A stretch of 64,000 nt of DNA from Bacteroidota bacterium (GCA_021324735.1 JAJPIO010000003.1:1-64000); one strand, 5' to 3'; counted from the first letter of the stretch, positions 8,901 through 18,029 are shown. Numbers and translations are program-made. Notes: a model not told the origin generated them from the sequence alone.

Positions 8901-9475
8901 ATGTCATCCTTGATCGACTGAATAAAGCACGCATGCGGCTGCGGATGCGTATAGGCATCCTGCGAACGGGTCATCTCACCCGTCTTCGGATCGACATACC
9001 AATGGCCTTGCGCCGTACCATTAATACCATAGGCCCACGCGATACCCGTGTTAAACCACTGTGGTGAATTCGGGGCGGCCATCTGGCGAAGGATCATATA
9101 GCTGATCTCATCGTAGAATGCCTGCGCGTCCTCCTTCGTATTGAAGTAGCCATGCTCTTCACCCCAGGCACGCCAGCAACCGGCCAGGCGGTGCGCTACC
9201 TGCTTGATCGACTTTTCCGGTCCGGTAATGATATTGCCGGCTTTGTCGCGCAGGGGCGTGCCGAACGTATCTATCTGCGGTACGCCCGCACGGCGGAAAT
9301 ATTTCTGGGCGAGGATATCCGTCGCAACCTGCGACCAGTGTTTCGGTACTTCAATGTCGTCCATCTGAAAGATGGGCTTTCCATCCGGGTTACGAAGGGT
9401 CGTGCCGCGCTTCGTGTACTGGAATTGATCGAACGGACTCTTGCCTGAGGCGGTAAATCGACGAGTGATCTGCAT
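5927..9475 (-). CDS. nrdJ: vitamin B12-dependent (class II) ribonucleotide reductase
   Basis: Adenosylcobalamin-dependent reduction of ribonucleotides to deoxyribonucleotides in the cytoplasm. 1182 residues, the long NrdJ type. Visible active-site elements: Cys183 (HACFIQS), the NPCSE motif at 452-456 supplying Asn452, the thiyl-radical Cys454 and Glu456, and Cys465 (DTACNLASL). GSGTGTNFS lies at 212-220. The C-terminus has two CxxC-type motifs (CSACG, then CTVCDDCG) and ends TSGCS, the swinging redox tail that re-reduces the active site. The linker before the tail carries an in-frame palindromic repeat unit (6060-6083). The start ATG is preceded closely by ttataatt, so the mRNA leader would be short if that is the -10 element. 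No NrdA/NrdB or NrdR is in the window. Confidence 0.97.
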   Translation of the reverse strand: MQITRRFTASGKSPFDQFQYTKRGTTLRNPDGKPIFQMDDIEVPKHWSQVATDILAQKYFRRAGVPQIDTFGTPLRDKAGNIITGPEKSIKQVAHRLAGCWRAWGEEHGYFNTKEDAQAFYDEISYMILRQMAAPNSPQWFNTGIAWAYGINGTAQGHWYVDPKTGEMTRSQDAYTHPQPHACFIQSIKDDMLNEGGIFDLVTREARIFKYGSGTGTNFSSLRAEGERVSGGGAASGVMSFLKINDRAAGAVKSGGTTRRAAKMVILDIDHPDVEQFIEWKALEEQKVAALVAGSKICDVFLNMIMKIAADGGTDRKENHDLDMAIKKALGRGVPMNYIVRVLRMVEMGYDHIDFKTFDTHYEGEAYQTVSGQNSNNSVRVTNDYMHAVLTDADWELKNRTNGKPSKKLKAKQLWDKITLSAWMSADPGLQYDTTINEWHTCSNDGRINASNPCSEYMFLDDTACNLASLNLAYFYDDETGAFKLDDYKHAIRLWTIVLEISVLMAQFPSREIAQRSYDYRTLGLGYANLGTILMTAGIPYDSPEALAIAGALTAILTGESYAASAEMAKDLGAFPRFDANREPMLRVMRNHKLAAYNAAPERYEQLTIKPMGIDPEHCPEDLLEGARDAWDRAYELGEKHGYRNAQVTVIAPTGTIGLVMDCDTTGIEPDFAIVKFKKLAGGGYFKIVNQSVHKALMKLGYSEKQIEEIEKYSKGHGTLVGCPGINRHSLKAKGFTEEKIDEIEKLCDNVFDLKFAFNKWTLGEDFCAKLGFTPAQLVDPNFNMLAALGFTKDEINKANDYVCGTMTLEGAPGLKDEHLPIFDCANKCGKYGTRFIPYEAHIRMMAAAQPFISGAISKTINMPNEATVADVSKAYFDSWKLMLKANALYRDGSKLSQPLNASNEDADLAEEVLFDDVEDPSKETIDAAKLHQLVEAQAIAMAPELRRHKLPVKRHGWLREAVVGGHKVYLRTGEYEDGSLGEIFIDMYKEGASFKGLMNCFAVLASKALQYGVPLEELVDTFTFTRFEPAGAVQGHEAIKNATSILDYVFRALGYEYLGRQDFVHVKAVDEPKHAHPAPATPVAQEEGDGSLADAVSTTQIDEEANIARLREERVEEPVGVVSPRSGEEHRSLKATATSLRAEARSKGYTGEQCSACGSMRVKRNGACTVCDDCGTTSGCS
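6060..6083. repeat. REP-like palindrome inside the nrdJ coding sequence
   Basis: gtagccgtagcc-ttca-ggctacgg: arms ccgtagcc / ggctacgg around a 4-base loop, flanked by gta. It is read in frame by nrdJ as HRSLKATAT in the linker between the catalytic domain and the Cys tail. The unit matches the palindromes after coaBC (gtagccgtgacctttaggtcacgg) and those in the 329-925 array. Confidence 0.8.
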
Positions 9476-10466
9476 ATCCGAATTATAACCGTTTTTGTCC
9501 TTGATTCATTAGCTCAAAACGCCCTTCTGGCGCTGAGATTAAGCGCTTTTCATGCGCTCTTCGATACTCTTTTTTGCCCTCGGAATTACCGCTTTTTTCA
9601 ATTTACGGCGATACGCTCCCCACCTTCACCGGATAAAAAGCGAAGGCTATTTCCCGTAAGCGCAAACCGACGGGCCGGGGTGGCAGTTCACACGAATTGT
9701 ATGAACTTCCTCGGGTGTGATTATCCTATTTCAATCAGTGGGGCGGCTGTGACGCGAACACCAATGGTGCATCGCGGGCGTACTATGGATGCGCCATAGT
9801 GCTCCTGCCAGCGCACGGGCATGAATGCCTTTCGTCGCCGGCGTGGAAGGATCTGTGGGCTTAGGGACTGCTGTACAAGAGACAGCGGGGGCAGTAACAC
9901 GAATGACCGGTGTGAGCCGGGCATCCTGGTGACCCATCACGAATGATCGATCACACAAGTCTTCCTAAGTAGCTTCGTCCTTCGAAAAACAAAAACTTTG
10001 TAAATGAGCCGGTGCTGTGTGCTGCCGGATCTTGATCCGGCCATTGTTCATGGAGCATCGAGGCCTGAAGCGGTGTGCGACTACGCTGAAACGCGTTATA
10101 CGCTAACACTACGCTGCATGCGGCGATGCTACTTGTCCTCTCTAATCTCGCAATGAGCACCCCTTGAAACGCCCCACTCGGAATCTCGGTCCTTCGACCG
10201 TTATCCGCCGGATGTCCACAATCCGTGTTGCATTCAAGTCGTACAATTTTACTAAACTTTCGGTCAAATTGTTCGCCCTAATGACCCAATTCTTCCCACA
10301 TTTTTTCAATATTACCGGCTCACTTATCCACCGCTTTTATCAACGTGTTTGTAAGTTGTTGAGGGGATGGGGAAAGCAGGAATTTTGGATTTTAATCTGT
10401 CTTTCGGCAACTGATTTACTGTAACTTTTGGCCTGTTCATTTGTCCTCTATATGGAGAGTTGTGCA
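9476..10466. other. long intergenic region, possible leaders on both sides
   Basis: About 1 kb without a convincing gene. Short open frames at 9731-9958 and 9951-10160 on the minus strand have atypical composition and no recognisable family. The nrdJ-proximal part (9601-9660, minus strand) holds a GGGAA...CCGGTGAA...GGAGC...GCCGTAA series faintly like the core of a cobalamin riboswitch, but no B12 box was found. The other end contains taacttttgg at about 10427, close to a Bacteroidota -7 element for the following T9SS gene. Confidence 0.35.
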
Positions 10467-13400
10467 ATGAACCGGTACTCCGCATCCTTCCTAACGGCTA
10501 TTCTCACCGTTGCGAGCCTGAGCGAATCTGCTTTGGGGCAAACCTGGCAGCAGATCGGTCCTCGGCTTGGCTTTGGAATTCAGTGTGGTTATTTTTGGAA
10601 TCGTGGTACCGGCGTTGTTGCTACCGGCAGCGGACAATTCTATTATCTCCGAGGGGGCGTTTGGAAGGCAGGTCAGCAGCTTCCTCATACATCGTACGTC
10701 AATTCTATCCGCTCGTTCGACGGCGCCACCCTTTATGCACCGGTCCTTCGAAACAAGAATACTTGCCAGCTATGGATCTCATCGGATAGTGGTGTTACCT
10801 GGAAGCAAACGTCCTTCTCCAGCACGTGGAATTGGGTAGACGGTCCGGACGTCTGGTGGGATTACAAAACACAAACGCCGGTACTTCGCGGCAGTACCGA
10901 TGTTCGGCTCGATAGCCAGGACATCGTTTCAACTTTCGATTATTGGGGCACTGGTCCGCCTAATTATACTCTGGATGGCGGCAAGACCTGGCAAAAAGGC
11001 GCCTATGTCACGCCTCCTCCGACCAGCTATAACGTATACTGTGGCTTCGGCGCCTGTGTCGATCTGACCAACAAACTCTATTATGCTTGCGTAGAATCGG
11101 GATTTCCGGGGCTCTTCCGTTCGAGCGATTCGGGCCGCACCTGGACCATCATTACCTCGATCCCGCAAAACCTCTTTATGATGGATGATGTCGAGGGCAT
11201 CTACGATCATACCTACATCCAAACATCGAACGGCATCTATGTAACCAGTGATAAGGGTGGTACCTGGACGAACCTTGGCGGACCAGCGCGTGCCAATTCC
11301 GATGAAGCTCGCTTTTTTGTGTTTGGCTGTACAGGCCAGGCAGTCATTGCCTTTGATGATGGCGGCGGCGTATGGATCGCCAATGGTTGGGACGCTCCTG
11401 ATCCCGGCGAACTTCACTCCACCTTTTCGGCCACCACAAATGTCTGCGATACCGCCCTCATTACCATTCAAATGGATCGCGGCTTCGAACTCGGAAGATT
11501 GAAAATATCCATTGACAGCGATTCTGCCGGAGTCTTTCAACTGGTCAGCCCCGACACACTGGAATCGGCGACACAGCCAAATAAGATATTCGTTCGCTTT
11601 CATGCAAGAGATCTACTTTCACATCGCGCGCAGTTTACGATCACGCCTCTCGACTATGGCCTGTGTCCGATCACGCATCCTCTTTTCGGCCAGGCGCATT
11701 TGACTCCGCCGCAGATCAAGGTCGAATCACCTGTCGTTATTTGTAATGCTGGTTCGTCGAAGCTTACTATCTCCGATATGGACTGTGATTCGCTTCGATT
11801 CATTTCCGTCTCGACCTCTCCAGAAATAATGGTACTTCCCTTCGACTCCACAATTGTCGGCACGGACAGTATCCGACTTAATATTCTGCCAGCCGGCAAA
11901 GACACAACCATTCACTCTCTCATTCGTATCACCGGCTCGAGACTACCAACTGGCATTTCATTCGACACGACGGTACCACTTATCGTACGAACATCACATG
12001 TATGTTCAACGCTCGGCTGGGCCGGACTTTCCAAATTGAACTACGCACAACCTACAGCTTGTAACTCCATTGACACGAACATAATCATTTGGAATGATGG
12101 ATGCGACACTGTCACGTTTGACTTAGGCACTTCACCCATTATTTCGAATGGTTGGAACATTGATTTCAATGGCGGCCAACAAACTCTTCTCCCTGGTCAG
12201 GCGGACACATTATACGTTCATTTCTTTTCCAATCACTCTGGATCACACGCATACCATCTTACAATAAACTATGTATTTGGTACGTCACGTCAGGACTCAG
12301 TTGGCTTTGAGTTGAACGCACAGGTCCCTTCTTCAACCTCTGGAATATTATTATCACCTGCACGTTGCGACATTGGCTCGCGATCCTTTTGCTCCGACAC
12401 AACCCTTACATTATCGTTACGTAGCCTCGGTTGTGATACACTGTACATTTCGAATGTGCATCTTGGCCGCGGTGAGGACTTTTACCTGAATCCACCGCTC
12501 GATACGATCTTGTTGCCGAATAAAGATGCGAATCTATCGGTCGTGTTCTCACCCATCCACCACGGTGCTGACTACGACACATTAAGGTTTCGCTATAGTA
12601 ATTCCACCGGTACTATTTCGGGCGATACTGCGATCGCTATCGTTGTAAACATTACCCGTGGATATACGACCCTCATTGCAAGCGCTTCGGTGATCGATTT
12701 TGATACGTTAGCGATCTGTGATGAACGTGACTCGGTGATCGTTCTTCAAAATGTTAGCTGCGATACCGTTTGCATCTCATCGGTCTCGAGTTCGTCCGAG
12801 GACTTTCAACTGACCGGTAATTGGTCGCCACATTGCCTTGGTCCCGGCGATATTGATACACTGCACGTCCTCACTCATATCGATACCTTGGGACATCCGG
12901 CGCAGAATTCTGCCTTCATCACTATAACATCTGACGCCGATAGTACCATAGCACCGATCAGGCTCACACGAGAGATTCGTTATCCGGTTTCGTGGACCAT
13001 CGAACCGAGCGGTGCGGACAGCACGCTCGCCGGGAAGAACGTATCCTACCGAATCATTCAACACGGCGTGTTACCATCCGATGTTTCAGCATTTGATTTT
13101 TCTCTATTTTATTTTGCTGACCTACTTGAATTCAAATCAACCGATCGTTCGACCGTGCAATCGCTCAGCAGCCAACGATCGGCCGATGGATTTGTCTATC
13201 AGGTGTTCCATGTCACCTCGCCTTCTCGAGATTCGGTCATCGCAGTGTTGACGTTCCGAAGTTATCGGGCAGCACATTCGAGCACCGTCCTTCGGCTTTC
13301 CGATGTTCAACTTACTTCCGAACTCGACCGTCCTGCCAACTGCATTGCGGATGTAGTGATGGATTCAAGTTCTTACACTCTCCTACAGCAGTGCGGCGAT

Positions 13401-13688
13401 CCGGAATTGCAATTGGCGTTGAACCAGGAAGTTATTCACTTCGAAATATTTCCGAACCCGGCATCCGACATCATTACCGTACAAAGTACATCTTTGCTTC
13501 CGGCGGAGGCTACTGCGTATTTCTCGATTGAAGATGCACTTGGTCACACATGCTCGGAAGGCACATTTACGCTCTCATCAGGACCATCGCTTTATGCGAT
13601 CGACGTGCGCGATCTTGCCTGTGGAATTTATGGACTCCACGTGCGTATAGCCGGAAAACAATTCGAAAACTTATTTATAAAGAAATAA
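10467..13688 (+). CDS. large secreted BNR / anchor-D / cohesin-like T9SS protein
   Basis: 1073 residues from the ATG at 10467, which has ggag 9 bases upstream and opens a clean signal peptide ending SALGQ. The first third is an Asp-box propeller (SSDSGVTWK, TLDGGKTWQ, SSDSGRTWT, TSDKGGTWT), the middle is a series of roughly 100-residue beta-sandwich repeats with paired Cys and CDTL/CDTV motifs as in choice-of-anchor-D proteins, and a cohesin-like segment follows (AGKNVSYRII...FDFSLFYFADLLEF). The end (FEIFPNPASD...GIYGLHVRIAGKQF...FIKK) is a type A T9SS sorting domain, so export across the outer membrane and surface attachment or release are expected. It is a paralogue of the 34184-37477 protein. 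Specific function unknown. Confidence 0.85.
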   Translation: MNRYSASFLTAILTVASLSESALGQTWQQIGPRLGFGIQCGYFWNRGTGVVATGSGQFYYLRGGVWKAGQQLPHTSYVNSIRSFDGATLYAPVLRNKNTCQLWISSDSGVTWKQTSFSSTWNWVDGPDVWWDYKTQTPVLRGSTDVRLDSQDIVSTFDYWGTGPPNYTLDGGKTWQKGAYVTPPPTSYNVYCGFGACVDLTNKLYYACVESGFPGLFRSSDSGRTWTIITSIPQNLFMMDDVEGIYDHTYIQTSNGIYVTSDKGGTWTNLGGPARANSDEARFFVFGCTGQAVIAFDDGGGVWIANGWDAPDPGELHSTFSATTNVCDTALITIQMDRGFELGRLKISIDSDSAGVFQLVSPDTLESATQPNKIFVRFHARDLLSHRAQFTITPLDYGLCPITHPLFGQAHLTPPQIKVESPVVICNAGSSKLTISDMDCDSLRFISVSTSPEIMVLPFDSTIVGTDSIRLNILPAGKDTTIHSLIRITGSRLPTGISFDTTVPLIVRTSHVCSTLGWAGLSKLNYAQPTACNSIDTNIIIWNDGCDTVTFDLGTSPIISNGWNIDFNGGQQTLLPGQADTLYVHFFSNHSGSHAYHLTINYVFGTSRQDSVGFELNAQVPSSTSGILLSPARCDIGSRSFCSDTTLTLSLRSLGCDTLYISNVHLGRGEDFYLNPPLDTILLPNKDANLSVVFSPIHHGADYDTLRFRYSNSTGTISGDTAIAIVVNITRGYTTLIASASVIDFDTLAICDERDSVIVLQNVSCDTVCISSVSSSSEDFQLTGNWSPHCLGPGDIDTLHVLTHIDTLGHPAQNSAFITITSDADSTIAPIRLTREIRYPVSWTIEPSGADSTLAGKNVSYRIIQHGVLPSDVSAFDFSLFYFADLLEFKSTDRSTVQSLSSQRSADGFVYQVFHVTSPSRDSVIAVLTFRSYRAAHSSTVLRLSDVQLTSELDRPANCIADVVMDSSSYTLLQQCGDPELQLALNQEVIHFEIFPNPASDIITVQSTSLLPAEATAYFSIEDALGHTCSEGTFTLSSGPSLYAIDVRDLACGIYGLHVRIAGKQFENLFIKK

Positions 13689-13691
13689 GAC

Positions 13692-13964
13692 CTACACTTC
13701 CTCCACGATCAACTCACCATCCGGCTGAGAGAGCATTTGCCGGTATTCGGGAATTACGATCGGCGGATGCGGCGAGATGGCATTCTCGTTCTCCAGGTAA
13801 CGCTTCCAGATCTCAATGGCGCGCGAGCGAAGATGGACACGGCGTTCGGAGGTCAGCGAGGTCCAATGACGGGAGGGCATCGTCCCGGCGGCGGGGATAC
13901 CATAGACGTGCTGCTCTGCTTCCCAGAGCGACGAAATGCGTTGTTCGAGTACTAACCGTAACAT
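13692..13964 (-). CDS. small hypothetical protein
   Basis: 90 residues, soluble and charged, ATG start. No family recognised. The C-terminal half (IEIWKRYLENENAISPHPPIVIPEY) has ordinary protein-like composition, and the gene fits exactly between convergent neighbours, ending 3 bases from the T9SS gene stop, which argues for a real gene over the overlapping plus-strand frames. No operon partner is apparent. Confidence 0.55.
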   Translation of the reverse strand: MLRLVLEQRISSLWEAEQHVYGIPAAGTMPSRHWTSLTSERRVHLRSRAIEIWKRYLENENAISPHPPIVIPEYRQMLSQPDGELIVEEV

Positions 13965-14169
13965 ATAAGCGATTCCTACTGGCCGCTAGTAGCACGCGGC
14001 CAAAATTCAGAGCGATAATTGTATTGGCAACCAAACTAAGCTCTAAGACAGCTACTCCTGCTCCCTCGAGCAGAAGGAAATGCAATATAAGCTTTTGAGA
14101 ACAACAAAGCAAGCATTTGAACATTAAAAAGCGCTTCCCCAAAGCAATTCACGAAAAGGAAGAAAAAGA

Positions 14170-14193
14170 GGCGTAATTGCCAGCAATTACGCC
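14170..14193 (-). terminator. intrinsic terminator after the DUF6252-like lipoprotein
   Basis: 10-bp perfect stem ggcgtaattg / caattacgcc with a 4-base loop. On the minus strand it is followed by tctttttcttcctttt. It lies 56 bases downstream of the lipoprotein stop. Confidence 0.8.
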
Positions 14194-14249
14194 CTGATCT
14201 GCAAGAAAGATTGGTGTTAAAACGGCTACCTGCGACCGTAAGACAACCG

Positions 14250-14771
14250 TTATTGAAGCGGCACGTTGAACTTGCCGTTCGTGATGACCACCGTATCACC
14301 CATACCACTGCGAGCACTGAAATAGAACGTGCCTTGAATGTTCGTATTGGTAAACGCAGTGACCGTAATGGAGCCTTGAAGAATATCTGAGTATGAACCC
14401 GTCATCGTATTGAACGCCGTGTTAGCAAGTTGACCGCTTTGCGGGACATCTCTCACAAACGGATAGGTGCCGGTCGTATAAATATCCGGGCTGAGCACAA
14501 TGGGTATCTGCTGAAACGGTGTGTTAACCCATCCTTCGAACTGGACGTCATTCAACCCCGGCGCATGACGAAACCCGACGACCTGCCCGGTCCAGGCTTT
14601 GCCGTTAACGGTGGCCGTCATGCCGACGGTATTGGTATTACCTCCGTTGTTATTGCCGCCGTTATTGTTATTGTTTGTCGTTGAATCAGCACTTGTACTA
14701 TTACTCTTGCAGCCGCCGATAAGCGCTGCACCAACAAGCAATACGAATGAAAATCGGGAAAGGGATCTCAT
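14250..14771 (-). CDS. DUF6252-like lipoprotein
   Basis: 173 residues from the ATG at 14771, chosen over an upstream in-frame start because it opens a lipoprotein signal peptide ending GAALIGGC. A Ser/Thr/Asn linker with a poly-Asn/Gly run (encoded by an aac/ggc-rich microsatellite at about 14637-14680) precedes a beta-rich domain: MTATVNGKAWTG...GTYPF...GSITVTAFTNTNIQGTFYFSAR...VVITNGKFNVPL. This layout (NGK.W near the start, ITNG.F.V at the end) is that of the DUF6252 family of Bacteroidota lipoproteins. Function unknown. It is transcribed alone. Confidence 0.8.
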   Translation of the reverse strand: MRSLSRFSFVLLVGAALIGGCKSNSTSADSTTNNNNNGGNNNGGNTNTVGMTATVNGKAWTGQVVGFRHAPGLNDVQFEGWVNTPFQQIPIVLSPDIYTTGTYPFVRDVPQSGQLANTAFNTMTGSYSDILQGSITVTAFTNTNIQGTFYFSARSGMGDTVVITNGKFNVPLQ

Positions 14772-14863
14772 AGGACTCAAATGATACGTTAAAAGACAGT
14801 TGTTTGCACTATAAACGAATGAGGGGAGGAAACCTGACAGCAACTAACAAACCAAAGATTGCG

Positions 14864-16399
14864 TCAATTTACAGTTTGCAATATCTTATTCCAAAGCCAA
14901 GCATACGACATAATTTGGCCGCCGTGAAGACCATTATCAGCTAACGACTTTTTCAGATCAGCCAACACACCTTGGGAAATTGATTTTGCCTCTTTAGGAT
15001 CAAAGTCAGTTTCAATAAGATTATCAAGCAATCGAATAAACAGACTCGCCTGTTCACCGGCAATTCCAGTAAGATGTCGCGAGCGATACAGCTTCAGGGA
15101 TTCAATACGTGCAATCAACGAGCGCTTCTGTCTTCGTCCTTGCAGGAGCAATAGAATCTCCAATGCAATGACAGACATTTTAAAACCTGTATAATCATCC
15201 TTCAGATCGGGTAGGAGCTTAAGCAAGCCTTTTGTAATGTCGCCGGGTTTCATCATCACCTGCTCCCAATCCTCCGCTAGCAACGGACGGTTTGTCAAGA
15301 AATCTGCCCATAATAGGAATAGCTGAAACTCCTGTTTTACAGACTCGCTCTGTACATTATACCGTTTACTCGAAAGGACTTCACGGAGAATTTCCTTTGC
15401 CTCATTAAATTGCTCACTGCGGAATAAAAGTAAAAGTTGAAGCTGCTTAAAATAGAACCAGTTATTCGAATCCTTATCTATGTTTTCTTCGCAGGACTGA
15501 ACCGTTTTGAAAGCTTCTTTGAAATGCTGAAGTTGAACCTGGCACATAAGCTTGGTTGCAGCATTCAATCCGCGCTTCGATCGATTGGTAAACTGAGGAT
15601 ATTCTTTCAAGAGTACATCGGTTTCCAGTGTGATCTTCAATGCCTCGTGGTACTTCATCTCTAATTGAAGCCCCATTTTCCTCAATCGAAGGGCGTTCCA
15701 TTGCAGCTTGAATGTTTTGTACTGGTGAAGCGCTGGCGCTAATTCACTCAGTGCTTTATCAACCTCTTGTTTTAACCATGGTTTTTCAGAGCGAGAGGAA
15801 GCAAATGCTGCTGTTAACCGCTCTTGTGCAACCAGTGAGAGCTCTTCATAACGAAGAAGCTCGAATAGCGTATTGGATTCATTCGTATATCGTTCGACCT
15901 GTTCGCCATCCCCCGCCATCGAAGCTGCATCCCGCAACAGGGATATAAGCTCTCGAGCGGTAGACCACTCTTCTAATTCTCGAGCCTCAACAATATATTC
16001 TTCTGCGATCGTCATTGCTACGACACGGGCACCAGCAGAGGCAAGGGTCTTGACAAGAAATTCAGCTTTACGAAGCTCATTCAACCGCTGACTATACTCC
16101 GAATATTTGGCTCGCTTCAGATCGAGCACAAATACCAGATTTAGTAAAATTGAGGTCAGCTCCGATTTAACTCTTTCGTATCTCTCAGTATTAAAGTCTG
16201 CCGGAAGATTCTTTTTAACAGCTCGTTCTCCCGGTTGTTGAGTAGATAGTATTGTTCGATAAAGAAGAGCCTCCTGACTCTCAGAGGCTTCCTCCAACAT
16301 GTGACGAGATACAAACTGCTGCTTGGTTGGCCCTAACCTGTTAATAATATCGACCAGCTCTTGTAGTCGTAAAAATGAATTAGAAGATTTTTCGAACAT
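14864..16399 (-). CDS. long alpha-helical hypothetical protein
   Basis: 511 residues from the ATG at 16399 (a TTG lies two codons upstream). No signal peptide or membrane segment. The sequence is almost wholly helical, with a Leu/Glu/Lys/Arg-rich repeat texture suggesting TPR-like or alpha-solenoid packing (for example residues 240-420), so a cytoplasmic scaffold or regulatory role is plausible. I recognise no named family. It is divergent from the secreted-peptide/sigma cassette, with about 70 bases between its start and the candidate promoter at 16469. Confidence 0.75.
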   Translation of the reverse strand: MFEKSSNSFLRLQELVDIINRLGPTKQQFVSRHMLEEASESQEALLYRTILSTQQPGERAVKKNLPADFNTERYERVKSELTSILLNLVFVLDLKRAKYSEYSQRLNELRKAEFLVKTLASAGARVVAMTIAEEYIVEARELEEWSTARELISLLRDAASMAGDGEQVERYTNESNTLFELLRYEELSLVAQERLTAAFASSRSEKPWLKQEVDKALSELAPALHQYKTFKLQWNALRLRKMGLQLEMKYHEALKITLETDVLLKEYPQFTNRSKRGLNAATKLMCQVQLQHFKEAFKTVQSCEENIDKDSNNWFYFKQLQLLLLFRSEQFNEAKEILREVLSSKRYNVQSESVKQEFQLFLLWADFLTNRPLLAEDWEQVMMKPGDITKGLLKLLPDLKDDYTGFKMSVIALEILLLLQGRRQKRSLIARIESLKLYRSRHLTGIAGEQASLFIRLLDNLIETDFDPKEAKSISQGVLADLKKSLADNGLHGGQIMSYAWLWNKILQTVN

Positions 16400-16468
16400 G
16401 GGCAATTCTACTCAAAAGTCGCGATTTTCGCTCATTTTGGAGGGCGGAAAAAATGGCCTCTCGTGACA

Positions 16469-16499
16469 TTGACTATTGGACGGTCGGAGGATAAGTTTG
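16469..16499 (+). promoter_or_regulatory. Bacteroidota-type promoter for the secreted-peptide/sigma cassette
   Basis: TTG at 16469-16471, 20 bases, then taagtttg (16492-16499), an exact match to the TAnnTTTG -7 element with the usual -33 TTG. It would start transcription near 16506, about 35 bases before the ATG at 16541. Confidence 0.6.
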
Positions 16500-16540
16500 C
16501 GAAGTCTCAACAAAATAATTCGCAACCAACTCTCGATCCA

Positions 16541-16900
16541 ATGAAAAAAATAATCCTTGTTTTACCGCTCCTATTTATTCTCGTTGACCCCAGCGGAAGC
16601 TGGGGTCAACCATCCTGTAACACGTTTACAATTACGAACAGCTCCTCATTCGCACCTGGGGGGATTATTATCGGGGATGGCAACGGCGATGCAACCAGCG
16701 TTGATGTGACAAGCCAAGGTAACTTCGATACCACGATTTGCTATACGGCGCTATGGGTGGAAGTTAACGGGCAATATGTAAGCTACCCAAACTCTCAGGC
16801 AGTGCAGCTATCGGATGGTTCTTACATCACCGTAACGTGGCACAGCACAACCTGGATTGAGCTTGGTGACAAAGTAACAAACAATACGACGATTCATTAA
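16541..16900 (+). CDS. small secreted protein, unknown
   Basis: 119 residues from the ATG at 16541, preferred because it opens a clear signal peptide (MKKIILVLPLLFILVD...SWGQ). The mature part is about 95 residues, Ser/Thr/Asn/Gly-rich and beta-prone with two Cys (QPSCNTF and TTICYTALW) that could form a disulfide once exported. No family recognised. It lies directly behind a good promoter and 18 bases ahead of the sigma-factor gene, so the two are probably co-transcribed. Confidence 0.7.
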   Translation: MKKIILVLPLLFILVDPSGSWGQPSCNTFTITNSSSFAPGGIIIGDGNGDATSVDVTSQGNFDTTICYTALWVEVNGQYVSYPNSQAVQLSDGSYITVTWHSTTWIELGDKVTNNTTIH

Positions 16901-16918
16901 TTAGTTTGCCCTTGACTT

Positions 16919-17431
16919 ATGATTCAACCAATGATAATTACCGGTCAAATGCATTCACTTCAAAGTCTTGCAAAAGTTTTACAACAGAAGTATCCTCGCG
17001 TTCCACGGCAATATGTTGAAGATGCAGCGGCGACCGCAATCGCGATAGTTACCACAAAAATTATCCAAAACCTTATTAAAAGACCAGATGACACCTTTAT
17101 ATATTCATTAAAAACAGCAACGCGACTTCTTTGGAAGGAAATTAATCGATCGCGAAGAGTCATCCTTTTTGAGGACCTTCCTGACATTAGCAAATACTCC
17201 GAATTAGGCCAGCCTGATTTGATGGGAATAGAGAGTGCATTTGAATACCTGGCAATGCTCCCAATGCGAGATAAATATCTGCTCGAATTACATTACAGTG
17301 AAGGAAGGACTTTTGATTCGATAGCCAAAGAAAAGCATAGAACACCCGCCGCAATTCGAAAACAAGCACAGCGAGCAATTAAAAAATTACAAAAAATACT
17401 GAACGTAGAACGATCTTCTTGCCACAAATAA
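16919..17431 (+). CDS. sigma-70 family (ECF-like) RNA polymerase sigma factor
   Basis: 170 residues. The N-terminal half looks like sigma region 2 (helical, FIYSLKTATRLLWKEINRSRR around residues 60-80) and the C-terminal half is region 4 with its helix-turn-helix: LPMRDKYLLELHYSEGRTFDSIAKEKHRTPAAIRKQAQRAIKKLQK. Length matches ECF sigmas. No anti-sigma factor gene is adjacent, so regulation may be transcriptional or through the neighbouring secreted proteins. ATGs at codons 5 and 11 are alternative starts. It sits between two genes for small secreted proteins, suggesting that it directs or responds to this cassette. Confidence 0.85.
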   Translation: MIQPMIITGQMHSLQSLAKVLQQKYPRVPRQYVEDAAATAIAIVTTKIIQNLIKRPDDTFIYSLKTATRLLWKEINRSRRVILFEDLPDISKYSELGQPDLMGIESAFEYLAMLPMRDKYLLELHYSEGRTFDSIAKEKHRTPAAIRKQAQRAIKKLQKILNVERSSCHK

Positions 17432-17595
17432 AATATCGAAGTTGTGTCACATTTCAGATGGGTGCTGGCTCTCTATTATGGGCTCTTAAAAGTTCAAAGC
17501 TGAATGATTAGATTAAAACAGCCACGGACTCTTCAAAAAGCTGGACCGGAAACGCCGGAAGCAGCTGTGCACTATACCTCATTTCATAAATACAT

Positions 17596-17970
17596 ATGAA
17601 AAACAAGCTAGGACAAAAAATCGTTGGCAGTATTGCCATTGCTATGTTTCTGTCTCTGACGATACCATCAGTCTCGAACGCGTGGTATATCCGTGTAACA
17701 TCGGGTGGCGGAGCAGGTGGTTTTGACAAGACCTCAAAAACGGTCGATAATAATGGCAATACAACTATCCAATGTGCCGGGTCAGGTAATACTCCCTGCC
17801 CTACCATCGCTTATAACCCGCATGAACAACCAGGTGTTGATTATGCAATGACGCAAATTTCAGCGGGGGTACTTACCGGAACGTACAGTGATCCGTTTAA
17901 TGGTACGACAACCACTTGGACATCTGACGATACCTTTGGCGATAATAGCCAGATTAATGTCAACGAGTGA
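17596..17970 (+). CDS. small secreted two-cysteine peptide (NVEALA-like)
   Basis: 124 residues with a signal peptide (IVGSIAIAMFLSLTIPSVSNA). The mature part is Gly/Asn/Thr-rich and holds TIQCAGSGNTPCP, a C-x-G-x-G...CP arrangement like that of NVEALA-type secreted peptides, which in Bacteroidota are commonly encoded beside a 6-bladed propeller protein and a thioredoxin-fold protein. Exactly such genes follow here. The resemblance is by motif and context, not by alignment. A very stable hairpin begins 12 bases after the stop, so this gene may be expressed more strongly than those downstream. Confidence 0.65.
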   Translation: MKNKLGQKIVGSIAIAMFLSLTIPSVSNAWYIRVTSGGGAGGFDKTSKTVDNNGNTTIQCAGSGNTPCPTIAYNPHEQPGVDYAMTQISAGVLTGTYSDPFNGTTTTWTSDDTFGDNSQINVNE

Positions 17971-17981
17971 TTAACAATTAG

Positions 17982-18019
17982 CTTAACACCGCTCCGATTA
18001 ATCGGGGAGCGGTGTTAAG
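17982..18019 (+). terminator. strong hairpin between peptide and propeller genes, possible attenuator
   Basis: 14-bp perfect stem (cttaacaccgctcc / ggagcggtgttaag); the loop itself contains gatt/aatc. No T-run follows on the plus strand, so it may act as an attenuator or an mRNA-processing/stability element instead of a full terminator. It overlaps a possible GTG start at 18012, which is one reason to prefer the ATG at 18030 for the next gene. Confidence 0.7.
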
Positions 18020-18029
18020 CCACAAAACT

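Noticed and set aside
1827-9475. A complete integrative element between nrdJ and the defence genes
   Set aside because: No integrase, recombinase or transposase is visible in the segment, so only the repeat evidence is reported and not an element with boundaries.
9865-9885. ctgtacaagagacag, similar to a Tn5 end or library adapter
   Set aside because: Only the ctgtctctt core matches; the rest diverges and no partner end or transposase is present. Probably chance.
9731-9958. 75-codon minus-strand frame in the nrdJ upstream gap
   Set aside because: Low-complexity composition, no family, and competing frames of equal quality; kept only as intergenic.
13550-14098. 182-codon plus-strand frame
   Set aside because: It overlaps the T9SS sorting domain in another frame and is mostly Arg/Ser-rich; the minus-strand 90-residue frame fits the gap better.
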